64,000 nt of DNA, taken from Anaerolineae bacterium (GTDB lineage: Bacteria; Chloroflexota; Anaerolineae; Aggregatilineales; Aggregatilineaceae). The stretch is from contig JAHDWP010000002.1 of assembly GCA_023382715.1 (NCBI GenBank), positions 62,001-126,000 of the forward strand, in the 5' to 3' direction. Both the position numbers and the translations under genes were made by a program. Shown one piece after another: positions 8,420 through 15,723 of this stretch. The notes under the pieces were generated by a model. It searched no databases. It was not told the DNA's origin and saw only the letters and a program-made list of their open reading frames with translations. Positions within the stretch are counted from its first letter, which is position 1. Every line of letters starts with the position of its first letter.

Positions 8420-8451
8420 GCAGGTAGGGTATAGAGCATGAGGAGCAGCCT

Positions 8452-9390
8452 ATGCCTCACCTCGAACCTGCTTACCGCCGTCTGTTGCACGAGGGTGGCT
8501 TCCCCGACCGCGTTCGCGCGGCCCGCATCGCGCTGCAGGACTGCGATCTGTGCGCCTGGGACTGCCACGTAGACCGCACGCAGAAGATCGGCTTCTGCCG
8601 CACGGGAGCGCAGGCTATCGTCAGCAGCGCCTTCCCGCACAGGGGCGAAGAAAACCCGCTGACTGGCGCGCGCGGCTCCGGCACCATCTTTTTCGCCCAG
8701 TGCAACCTGCGCTGCCAGTTCTGCCAGAATTACGAGATCAGCCAGGAAGGGGAAGGGCGCATCACCAGCGCCGAGGAGCTGGCCGGGCTGATGCTGCGGC
8801 TTCAGGCGGCGGGCTGCCACAACATCAACTTCGTCTCGCCCAGCCACGTCATCCCGCCGATCATCGCCGCCACGCACCTCGCCGCCGAAGCTGGGCTGCG
8901 CATCCCGCTCGTCTACAACAGCGGCGGCTACGATTCGCTGGCGGGCCTGCGCCTGCTGGACGGCATCATTGACATCTATATGCCGGACATGAAATACGCC
9001 GATCCCGTCCTGGCCCAACGCTACTCAAAAATCCCCGACTATCCGGCGCACAACCAGGCCGCTGTGCGCGAGATGCACCGCCAGGTGGGCGATTTGCAAC
9101 TGGACGGCGAGGGCATCGCCACGCGCGGGCTGCTGGTGCGTCACCTGGTGCTGCCAGAGGGCATCGCCGGGACGGAAGCCATCGTGCGCTTCCTGGCCGA
9201 GGAGCTTTCGCCCAACACCTACATCAACGTCATGGGCCAATATCACCCGGCGTGGCGCGCTCGCGAGCGGGACATCGTGCCGCTCAATCGCCCGATCACG
9301 CGCCACGAGCTTGAGGAGGCGACGGCCATCGCGCGGCAGGCCGGGTTGCGCCTGGACGAGCATCAGGGCAATCTCTGGCGCTGGTCGTGA
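8452..9390 (+). CDS. Radical SAM protein, PflA-like (COG1313/AmmeMemoRadiSam-type family)
   Basis: 312 residues. The radical SAM cluster motif CNLRCQFC (Cys84, Cys88, Cys91) binds the [4Fe-4S] cluster that cleaves S-adenosylmethionine. An N-terminal cysteine set (CDLCAWDC and GFCRTG) typical of COG1313 may bind a second metal site. Family members are called PflX or pyruvate formate-lyase-activating-enzyme homologues, but the substrate is unknown. VYNSGGYDS and DIYMPDMKYAD are conserved family blocks. A small EF-Tu-domain-like protein follows after 32 bases, probably in the same transcript. Confidence 0.88.
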   Translation: MPHLEPAYRRLLHEGGFPDRVRAARIALQDCDLCAWDCHVDRTQKIGFCRTGAQAIVSSAFPHRGEENPLTGARGSGTIFFAQCNLRCQFCQNYEISQEGEGRITSAEELAGLMLRLQAAGCHNINFVSPSHVIPPIIAATHLAAEAGLRIPLVYNSGGYDSLAGLRLLDGIIDIYMPDMKYADPVLAQRYSKIPDYPAHNQAAVREMHRQVGDLQLDGEGIATRGLLVRHLVLPEGIAGTEAIVRFLAEELSPNTYINVMGQYHPAWRARERDIVPLNRPITRHELEEATAIARQAGLRLDEHQGNLWRWS

Positions 9391-9422
9391 GCAGCAGTCG
9401 CCGCCGGGGAAGGGGGAATGCT

Positions 9423-9677
9423 GTGGACTATCGCTATGTGGGCGTCGTGACGCACTACTTCAGCCGGCTGGGCGTAGCGGCCATCCTGCTCGACGACGAG
9501 CTATACCTCGAAGACTGGGTGCTCTTCAACGGGCCGCACACTCAGTTCGAGCAGCAGATCTTCTCGATGCAGATTAACCACCAGGCCGTTGATCAGGGGT
9601 TGCCCGGCGATGAAGTCGCCGTCCAGGTGGATGACGCGGTGCGCGCCGGCGACGAAGTGTACGTGATCGTAGACTGA
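9423..9677 (+). CDS. EF-Tu domain 2-like small protein
   Basis: 84 residues resembling the stand-alone 'translation elongation factor-like' beta-barrel: YVGVVTHYFSRLGVAAILL, then FSMQINHQAVDQGLPGDEVAVQV and DEVYVIVD at the end. The barrel is the nucleic-acid-contacting domain 2 of translational GTPases, without the GTPase. Function is unknown. I chose GTG 9423 because AAGGGGGA lies 6 bases before it; an in-frame GTG at 9387 overlaps the upstream gene and lacks a site. It is probably co-transcribed with the radical SAM gene. Confidence 0.65.
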   Translation: MDYRYVGVVTHYFSRLGVAAILLDDELYLEDWVLFNGPHTQFEQQIFSMQINHQAVDQGLPGDEVAVQVDDAVRAGDEVYVIVD

Positions 9678-9685
9678 TTCCCCGC

Positions 9686-10360
9686 TCAGCCCAGGTCTTT
9701 GGCTCCGGACAGGCTGGCGATGGCCCGGCGCGGGCTGTCGGCCTCGCTGCCCAGTTCCTCGCCGGCGAACTGGTAATCGCTCTTGCGGATGAATTCGGCC
9801 AGCTCGCCTTGTAGCCGCCCCCAGATCGCCTGCTGGAGCGCCAGGAGCTGCGCTTTGGCGGGGGCACTCGCGCGCGATTCCAGCGCCGCGCGCAGATGGG
9901 GCAGGCATAGCCCTGCCGACGCGCCGAACCTCGCGCCGAAGGCGGGCTGATCCAGGTGATCGAGCAGGCTGCGCAGCAGGTGCCCCTCGATGATGGCGCG
10001 GTGCGCGCAGACGGGGCACGTGGCCCTGGGCTTGAGCGCCTCGGCTGCCGCCGCGACCTGGCGCCGTCCGCTCTTCGGCGTGATCTCTCCCATATCTTTG
10101 AGCAGGTTGCGCACCAGCCCTTCATAGAGCAGGGCGATGCCCAGCGCGCTGGCGTTGATCTGCTCGAGGGCATGCCAGGCGTGCGTCGCGCAGAAGCCGC
10201 GCGCGTCGCGCACGGCGAAATGCGTCGCCGGCTCGTTGACGTACTCGTACACCAGGCTGCCGATGTGAGCGTGCACGCTTTCTGCCACCAGCCGGCAGAC
10301 GGGGCAGCCGGGTTGTTCGAATGCCTGGGCCAGTTGGTGGGCGCGAGCCGAAAGAGTCAT
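9686..10360 (-). CDS. Conserved cysteine-pair protein (DUF6062-like)
   Basis: 224 residues with two repeats of the pattern CPVC ... (F/L)C..H: GCPVC with FCATH in the N-terminal half, and TCPVC with LCLPH in the C-terminal half, suggesting two metal-binding or redox modules in an otherwise helical protein. It resembles a DUF6062-type family common in Gram-positives and Chloroflexota; that identification is from memory and the function is unknown. A TATAAT lies 39-44 bases upstream on the minus strand (10404-10399). It converges with the EF-Tu-like gene. Confidence 0.6.
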   Translation of the reverse strand: MTLSARAHQLAQAFEQPGCPVCRLVAESVHAHIGSLVYEYVNEPATHFAVRDARGFCATHAWHALEQINASALGIALLYEGLVRNLLKDMGEITPKSGRRQVAAAAEALKPRATCPVCAHRAIIEGHLLRSLLDHLDQPAFGARFGASAGLCLPHLRAALESRASAPAKAQLLALQQAIWGRLQGELAEFIRKSDYQFAGEELGSEADSPRRAIASLSGAKDLG

Positions 10361-10423
10361 CGAAATCCGTCCCTTGTGCGTGCCTGATCACCCCAGCCAT
10401 TATAGCGCAGCCTGCACCGGGTA

Positions 10424-10452
10424 TTGCGTTGGCGGGTCGCTTCCGGTAAGAT
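10424..10452 (+). promoter_or_regulatory. tRNA operon promoter
   Basis: TTGCGT at 10424-10429, 17-bp spacer, TAAGAT at 10447-10452, ending 18 bases before the tRNA-Gly 5' end. It probably also serves the intron-split tRNA 41 bases downstream. Confidence 0.6.
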
Positions 10453-10470
10453 TGGGGCAGATTGGTTGCT

Positions 10471-10541
10471 GCGGGCATGGTGTAGCGGTAACACAACAGC
10501 CTTCCAAGCTGTTGTCACGGGTTCGAGTCCCGTTGCCCGCT
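10471..10541 (+). tRNA. tRNA-Gly(TCC)
   Basis: A 71-nt cloverleaf: acceptor GCGGGCA/TGCCCGC, D arm with GTGTAGCGGTAACAC, anticodon stem ACAGC/GCTGT enclosing CTTCCAA (anticodon TCC), T arm with GGGTTCGAGTCCC, discriminator T. CCA is not encoded. All stems pair. Confidence 0.95.
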
Positions 10542-10614
10542 CTGTCAGCGCCCGGCGCATGTGCTGGGTGCTGAGTTTAGCAGGGCCTGTAGCTCAGCGG
10601 TGAGAGCAGCCGGC

Positions 10615-11082
10615 TCAAGGCAGCAGGTCTAAGTTGAGATGAGGATGGTGCAGTTCAGCATGGCAGTTGTGACATACCAGAATGCACTTGTCAATTTCTG
10701 CTAAGACAGCTTGATATGTGCGATTCGACAGGGTTCGCATATCGAGTTTGAAGCTCTTCATGGTTGGATCTGTGTGATGAAATGTCAGCGCAGCCAAGTT
10801 CTTGTTGTAGCCGCAAATCGCACAGGTACCACCAAGTGCAGTGACAAGCTCTAGCTTTCGGGAAAGTCCTCTGCTCTTCTGAGCGTCGTAACTTTGATGG
10901 TGCTGATTCTTACATGTAGGCGAACAAAACTTGGTTTGTCTACCTGTTGGCGGAGTCCCGCAGACGATGCAGCACGCAGAGTCACGCAGGTGTCCCTCGC
11001 TCAATACGATCTGCGCAGCATGGGCTGTCTGGAGAGTAATCACCAGACGAAAACCTGTCAAATTCGGGGGAGCCTTCGTCAT
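10615..11082 (-). CDS. HNH homing endonuclease encoded antisense within the tRNA intron
   Basis: 155 residues from the ATG at 11082. The recognisable part is an HNH nuclease: CIVCG and FCSPTCKN (zinc-finger-like), then GGTCAICGY, the catalytic FHHTDP, KCILVCHNCHAELHH. Two Cys pairs should hold a structural zinc. The gene runs opposite to the tRNA and intron, and its TGA stop is formed across the 5' splice junction (10617-10615). The first roughly 30 residues would overlap the ribozyme core, so the true start may lie later. Base composition is poorer in GC than the neighbours. Role as the intron's homing enzyme is inference. Confidence 0.8.
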   Translation of the reverse strand: MTKAPPNLTGFRLVITLQTAHAAQIVLSEGHLRDSACCIVCGTPPTGRQTKFCSPTCKNQHHQSYDAQKSRGLSRKLELVTALGGTCAICGYNKNLAALTFHHTDPTMKSFKLDMRTLSNRTYQAVLAEIDKCILVCHNCHAELHHPHLNLDLLP

Positions 11083-11220
11083 CGGACATGGTAATCCCGA
11101 GCCAAGCCCCGTGACCTGGGGAAGGTGTAGAGACTGTACGGCAGGCCCCCTCAATCGAGGGGTGAAGAGACAGTCCAGCCCACAAACCCGAAAGGGGCAG
11201 CGAAAGCTGTAGCTGGGAAG
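10616..11220 (+). ncRNA. Group I intron (IC3-like) in tRNA anticodon loop
   Basis: 605 nt. The core lies at about 11055-11220: AATTCGGGG (P3 side), AATCCCGAGCCAAGC (11093-11107, Q-like), GTGTAGAGACTGTACGGC (11125-11142, R-like), ACAGTCC (S-like). P7 pairs GACTGT 11132-11137 with ACAGTC 11170-11175. P8 is CCCCTC/GAGGGG at 11147-11162. Two GAAA-capped hairpins follow at 11187-11196 and 11198-11209, and the intron ends in G 11220. GTCTGG/CCAGAC at 11027-11048 may be P2. The core closely resembles the Azoarcus tRNA-Ile intron. The HNH gene fills the 5' part. Confidence 0.9.
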
Positions 11221-11268
11221 CATAACCGGTCGGTCGCAGGTTCGAATCCTGCCAGGCCCACTCCTCAT

Positions 11269-11302
11269 AACCGCGCCGCACACGAGTCTTGCGGCGGTTT
11301 TT
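11269..11302 (+). terminator. Rho-independent terminator after the tRNA operon
   Basis: AACC and GCCGCA (11275-11280) pair with TGCGGC (11290-11295) and GGTT across a 9-nt loop, leading into TTTTT at 11298-11302. It starts 8 bases after the tRNA. Confidence 0.7.
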
Positions 11303-11328
11303 CATCGTTCCACCAGACAGGCAAAGCA

Positions 11329-11356
11329 CAGGGGCCTCCTGACCGGGAGACCCCTG
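11329..11356 (-). terminator. Hairpin downstream of the beta-propeller gene
   Basis: CAGGGG and CTCC pair with GGAG and CCCCTG (11329-11356), 32 bases past the stop of the minus-strand gene. The following T-run is short, so the call is tentative. Confidence 0.4.
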
Positions 11357-11387
11357 TTGTTGCGCTGCGTGGAAAAGACCTGCCGCG

Positions 11388-12683
11388 CTAAGGGTGCGGC
11401 GGCATCCGCCCTTCCTTGCTGTTGACTTCTTCGTGCGGGTCGGACATCGGGTACAGGTCGTCCGCCTCAACATCCTGCGTCAGGCGCAGAGCAGCAGCGC
11501 CCGGCAGGGCCGGGTTGACCGAGAATAGCTCGCGCTGGTTGGGGTGGGTCGCGTCAGCCGCGGCGTCTGAGTGGAAGACGACAGCGGTGTTGTCGCAGCG
11601 GAAGCTGGGTGCGCGGTCTTCGGCGTCATTGTCGGTCAGGGCCGTCACCTGGGCAGTCGCCACGTTCACCAGGAAGATGTCGTAGTCGCCGTCTACATTG
11701 GCGTGAAAGGCGATGGAGCGCCCGTCCGGTGAGAAGGTATGCCCGGCGACATCCACCCCCAGGTCGGTCAACTGGCGGCTCGCCCGTGTCGCCAGGTCCA
11801 TGAACCACAGGTCATAGACGCCATCCTCGTTAAGCTGGAGCCAGGCCATTGACCGGCCATCGCGCGACAGAATCGGCACCACATCCTCGGTGTCGTTGTC
11901 GGTCAGTTGGGTCAGTTCGCGCGAGAACACGTCCAGCATGTAGATTTCCCAGTCGTGGATGCCGTCCTCGTCGCCCTCGCGCTCGCGGTCGCTCTGGAAG
12001 ACCAGGCGTCCACCGGGCGGCTCATAGCAGCCACCGTCCGGGAACCAGAACGGGTTGATGTCGTTGCCGGGATCGTTGGTCAGGCGAATGGGCAGGCCGC
12101 TGCCGGTCACATCGGCCATGTACAGTTCCCAGTTGCCATCGCGGTTGCTTTCCCAGGCCAGTAAATTGGCTGGCCCCCACACCGGGTTGACATCATTGCC
12201 GCTGTTGTAGGTGAGGCGCACCTGCTGCGACCCGTCGGACCGGGCGAGGTAAATCTCCCAGCCACCGTCCCTCTCTTCGTCACGGTTGCTGGTGAAGGCC
12301 ACCCAGTCACCTTCTGGCGCGTAGCTGGGCTGAATGTCATGGCTCCCGTCGCCCCGGGTGACGTTGTTGGCCGGCGTATTGAGACCCTCATTGGTCAGGC
12401 GATAGATGTCCCAGTCGCCATCGCTGTCGCTGTGGTAGAAGACCAACTCCGGCAGGCATGCCGTGCAGATAAACGGCACAGGGCCACCCACGCCAGATAT
12501 GATAACGCCCAGGCTGATCGGGTCCCAGGCGGGGCGCGGCAGGGCAGTGCCCGGCTCGCCAGGAGTGTCCGGCACTTCTGGGAATCCTGGCTGGTCCGGT
12601 TGCTGCGCCTGGGCGTGCTGGGGCGCTGGCGCGAGCATGGCTAGTAGGACTATCACGCAAAGTATTGCTATTCTAGGATACAT
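11388..12683 (-). CDS. Secreted TolB-like (PD40) beta-propeller protein
   Basis: 431 residues. The N-terminus MYPRIAILCVIVLLAMLAP...AQAQQ is a signal peptide with an AQA cleavage site. Residues about 75-420 contain at least six PD40/WD40-like repeats of the form 'DWDIYRLT..G....PSYAPEGDWVAFTSNRD', each with the Asp-rich turn typical of TolB propellers. It is a likely exported or surface protein; no enzyme motif is seen and the ligand is unknown. The frame is open 36 codons further upstream, but ATG 12683 has GGAGGAG six bases before it. Confidence 0.8.
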   Translation of the reverse strand: MYPRIAILCVIVLLAMLAPAPQHAQAQQPDQPGFPEVPDTPGEPGTALPRPAWDPISLGVIISGVGGPVPFICTACLPELVFYHSDSDGDWDIYRLTNEGLNTPANNVTRGDGSHDIQPSYAPEGDWVAFTSNRDEERDGGWEIYLARSDGSQQVRLTYNSGNDVNPVWGPANLLAWESNRDGNWELYMADVTGSGLPIRLTNDPGNDINPFWFPDGGCYEPPGGRLVFQSDREREGDEDGIHDWEIYMLDVFSRELTQLTDNDTEDVVPILSRDGRSMAWLQLNEDGVYDLWFMDLATRASRQLTDLGVDVAGHTFSPDGRSIAFHANVDGDYDIFLVNVATAQVTALTDNDAEDRAPSFRCDNTAVVFHSDAAADATHPNQRELFSVNPALPGAAALRLTQDVEADDLYPMSDPHEEVNSKEGRMPPHP

Positions 12684-13415
12684 GGATGACTCCTCCGTGC
12701 TCAATACGCCCCTGCACAGGAATCTGCTGTGGGTGCTCACGTGGCGTGAACATGAGCAACCAGGGCCAGGGTACTCTCCACAGGAAGACACTCAATCACC
12801 GCAGGAGATGAGGGCAGCGTATCTGTCTTCTGGTATCAAGCGCGGGATCATCTGGGTTCCATGCTTTCCCTGTTTCTTCATTGAAGGCAGAAATCGGGAA
12901 ATCTGGAAGGATTATCAGGCGTGAGAGTGATCACCCCATAGACCCGCGTATCTCCATCGGAGAAGCCCCGCCCCCCTACAACGCGATAGTCTTGTGTCGT
13001 ATCCCCAACGAAGCAGCGCAGCCCCATCACGCGCCACATCCTGACGTAATGAAGTTCTATTCTGGTGGGCCACCGCTGCAACCAGCGATTCAGCCGGGCA
13101 AACGTCGCCCAGAAAACTCCCCCTTATAGTACATGGTTTGGCCGCGCTAAGCAACTCCCCTAAGAAATATTGGGTTATTTTGCGGAATCTGGCGGGCATG
13201 AGGAACGTTGCTGGGTTTCGGCCCCTCCACCGCCACCTCTGGGCGCAGACTTCCCGGCGCGCGCCAGCCGGAGAGGCCCTCTTTCTGCGCCGTTCTCCGA
13301 CGACTGTTCCCGCGCGCATTTGTGCCTTTTGGGTCATTTCGCGTTATTGTTGCGGGCGAGATGCGGTGGGGCCAGGCGCGCGCTGTCGAGGCTGGTCTCC
13401 GTCTGAAGGCGGTTC
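12684..13415. other. 732-base region without a confident gene
   Basis: The minus-strand frame between a stop near 13123 and 12878 reads FARLNRWLQRWPTRIELHYV then WRVMGL and GDTTQDYRVVGGRGF, which looks protein-like, but it has no ATG or ribosome-binding site (only a TTG at 13081) and I do not recognise it; it could be a gene remnant. Nothing else convincing was seen apart from likely leaders of the two divergent genes. Confidence 0.4.
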
Positions 13416-15458
13416 ATGGAACACAAGCTCATGTCAGATATCGAGACTCCTTCTCTGCCCGACCTGCGCAACCCAGTGGATCAAGGCGCCCGCGAGAAGC
13501 GCCGGCGCCGCCGGCGGAGCAGACGCCGCTGGTACAATCGCGCGCTGCGCCGGCTGGGGCGCTATAACTGGCGTATCCTGCTGCTGATGGCCGTGACTTT
13601 CTCGGCGGCCATTATCATGGGCGGGCTGATCCTGGCCTTCAACGCGCGCACCCAGGTCGAGACTTCGTGGGAGAGCCTGGATCGTATCTGGACTGCGCTG
13701 GGCAAGAAGTCCGGCACGGACCTGACCCTGACCGATTTCGAGCGTCTGCGTTCCGGCGTGCGCGACCTCAACCAAAGCCTGGGCAGCGCCCGCAAGCAAA
13801 CGCTGTTCCTGCGACCGTTCACCTTCCTCAGCGGCGATCTGATCACGACGTTCAACATGCTCGACGCAGCGCAGGAGCTGACCATTGCTGCTGATGACAT
13901 GCTGGCTGGCCTGCAACCAGCGCTGTTCTCCCTGACGGGCGGGGCAGGAGACGAGCGAGTCACGGCGCAGTTTTCGTCTGGCGAGCGGGTGGTCGAGCTA
14001 CTGAGCCTGGGGCGCGGGCGCTTCGCCAGCGCCGGACACCATCTGGACGCGGCCAGGGCCATCATCGAGCGCCTGGAGCCAACGCAAGTCTCACCCGGGC
14101 TGCTGGCAACCGTGGACGGCCTGGCCCAAACCTATGACGACCTGGCCGACTATCATCGCGTGCTGCTCGCCTCGCCCGACCTGCTCACGGCGGCGCTGGG
14201 CCTCAACGAAACACAATCGTATCTGATCCTGGCGCAGAACAACGATGAGCTGCGCCCGTCCGGGGGCTATTTGAGTACCTATGGCTGGATGACGGTGCGC
14301 AATGGGCGCATTACGAGGTACGACTACCAGGCGACAACTACCGCCAGCCCCAACCCGCCGCCGAACTCCCTGGCCAGCCAGGTGCAGATTCCCGAATGGT
14401 GGATTCAGTACCAGGAGCCGCTCTACGCCGCCTGGGACTCTAGCTGGTATGTGGATTTCCCCTCGACGGCGCGCATGGCGGCCTGGTATTACGACAACGG
14501 CAGCAACCCGAACAGCCCGGTTGATGGCGTGATCGGGATGGACCTGGTGGCCTTTGAGTACGTTCTGCAAGAGTTGGGCAACGTGTACGTGCCCGGCTAC
14601 GATGTGACCGTCTCCGGGGCCAACTTCCGCGAGACGGTGTACACTATCCGCGCGGCAGGCGAAGGACACAAGCAGTTCGTGGCGGCGGTCTACCGCCAGA
14701 TTCTAAGCGACTGGCTGCGCGTGGATCAGGAGAAGAGCATCGGGATACGCGGGGCGCTGCTCAAGGCGCTGCTCGAAAAGCACATCATGCTCTACTTCCT
14801 GGACGATGCGCTCAACGATGCAGTGCGGGTGCTCGACTGGCAGGGCGCGCAGAAACCGGCCCAGGATACCGATTACCTGCTGGTGGCCGACGCCAACCTG
14901 GGCAACAAGGCCAACCGCTCGGTCAAGCGCCAGTTCACTTATGACGTGACTATTGAAGACGACGGCTCGCTGAGCGGCAGCCTGGCGATTGCCTACGACT
15001 TCTCAGAGCGCGTCGCCGAGCTGGACCCCGCCGTCGGGCCGGAGCACGGCAGCACTGACTACCGCAGCCTGACCCAGGTCTTCGTGCCCGCGGGCAGCAC
15101 CCTGACCAGAACCGAAGACCTGAGCGGTCCCCCGACCGTCGTCAACACGGACTCGCACACGGCCTTTGTGGCGCGCATGGGCGTGAACTACAACGAGAGC
15201 GAGCGTTACCAGTTCTTTTACACCACGCCGCCCCTGGTCGAGCCTTTCGGGTCGTTCTATCGCTACCGGCTTCTGGCGCAAAAACAGCCCGGCACGCTCA
15301 GCGATCCGGTCAGCGTGCAGCTCCGGCTGCCGCCCGGCGCGCGGACGGTTTACACCGATCCGATGCCAGCGGCCAGCTACAGCCTGGAGCAGCCGGTGCT
15401 GGAGTTCCGGCTCAGCCTGACTTCCGATCAGACGATCGAGGTGGTCTTCACGCGGTGA
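13416..15458 (+). CDS. DUF4012 membrane-anchored protein
   Basis: 680 residues. A very basic N-terminus (about 28-50, KRRRRRRSRRR) precedes a single transmembrane helix at about 53-75, so the bulk is extracytoplasmic. The DUF4012 core starts near residue 270 with the family signature QNNDELRPSGGYLSTYGWMTV. DUF4012 proteins are widespread in Chloroflexota and Actinobacteria beside envelope polysaccharide genes, but their biochemical role is unknown. A second in-frame ATG at 13431 lacks a Shine-Dalgarno; GAAGGCGG precedes 13416. Confidence 0.85.
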   Translation: MEHKLMSDIETPSLPDLRNPVDQGAREKRRRRRRSRRRWYNRALRRLGRYNWRILLLMAVTFSAAIIMGGLILAFNARTQVETSWESLDRIWTALGKKSGTDLTLTDFERLRSGVRDLNQSLGSARKQTLFLRPFTFLSGDLITTFNMLDAAQELTIAADDMLAGLQPALFSLTGGAGDERVTAQFSSGERVVELLSLGRGRFASAGHHLDAARAIIERLEPTQVSPGLLATVDGLAQTYDDLADYHRVLLASPDLLTAALGLNETQSYLILAQNNDELRPSGGYLSTYGWMTVRNGRITRYDYQATTTASPNPPPNSLASQVQIPEWWIQYQEPLYAAWDSSWYVDFPSTARMAAWYYDNGSNPNSPVDGVIGMDLVAFEYVLQELGNVYVPGYDVTVSGANFRETVYTIRAAGEGHKQFVAAVYRQILSDWLRVDQEKSIGIRGALLKALLEKHIMLYFLDDALNDAVRVLDWQGAQKPAQDTDYLLVADANLGNKANRSVKRQFTYDVTIEDDGSLSGSLAIAYDFSERVAELDPAVGPEHGSTDYRSLTQVFVPAGSTLTRTEDLSGPPTVVNTDSHTAFVARMGVNYNESERYQFFYTTPPLVEPFGSFYRYRLLAQKQPGTLSDPVSVQLRLPPGARTVYTDPMPAASYSLEQPVLEFRLSLTSDQTIEVVFTR

Positions 15459-15489
15459 GGCCAGGCCGGCCGCTTTTCTCCCTCATCCC

Positions 15490-15650
15490 GATATTGTTAG
15501 CGAGCGAAGCACGCGCTGGTTTCGTCGGGGCGCTGCTCTGCTGCGGCCTCGTCGGGGTGTATTGCAAGACGCCCCGACGGAAGTATTTCGCCACCAGCAT
15601 CCCCCGAGGAAGAAGGGCCGGGGATGGGGGGCGATCTCTCAAGAGATTTC
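15490..15650. repeat. Dispersed repeats, families C then A
   Basis: The gap before the histidine kinase holds GGGGTGTATTGCAAGACGCC (family C palindrome around TTGCAA) next to GGGGCGCTGCTCTGCTGCGG. The same composite occurs in reverse orientation at 27012-27095. A family A fragment (GAAGAAGGGCCGGGGATGGG) follows at about 15605. Confidence 0.65.
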
Positions 15651-15723
15651 CGGCAATGCTCACCCCGTTCACACATTGATAACAGTTGGGTGCTACGCTG
15701 GCAGAAAACGGGATGTATCTGGA

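Larger units (their letters stand above)
10583..11260 (+). tRNA. tRNA with CAT anticodon (Ile2 or Met), split by a group I intron
   Basis: The exons are 10583-10615 and 11221-11260. Joined, they give a perfect 73-nt tRNA: acceptor GGGCCTG/CAGGCCC, D stem GCTC/GAGC, anticodon stem GCCGG/CCGGT around CTCATAA, T arm GCAGG-TTCGAAT-CCTGC, discriminator A. CAT with this GGGCC...GGCCC body looks most like the lysidine-modified tRNA-Ile2, though elongator Met cannot be excluded. The bases CA occur on both sides of the intron, so the exact break is ambiguous by two bases. A break after U33 gives the U-before and G-after ends that group I splicing requires. Without splicing no anticodon arm can form. 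Confidence 0.9.

Noticed and set aside
10583-10620. tRNA pseudogene or truncated tRNA 5' half
   Set aside because: The missing 3' half is present 605 bases on, and the joined molecule folds perfectly with group I intron sequence between.
11083-11283. N-terminal extension of the HNH protein to 11283 (222 residues)
   Set aside because: It would be antisense to the intron core and the 3' tRNA exon; its composition is not protein-like and the HNH family begins much later.
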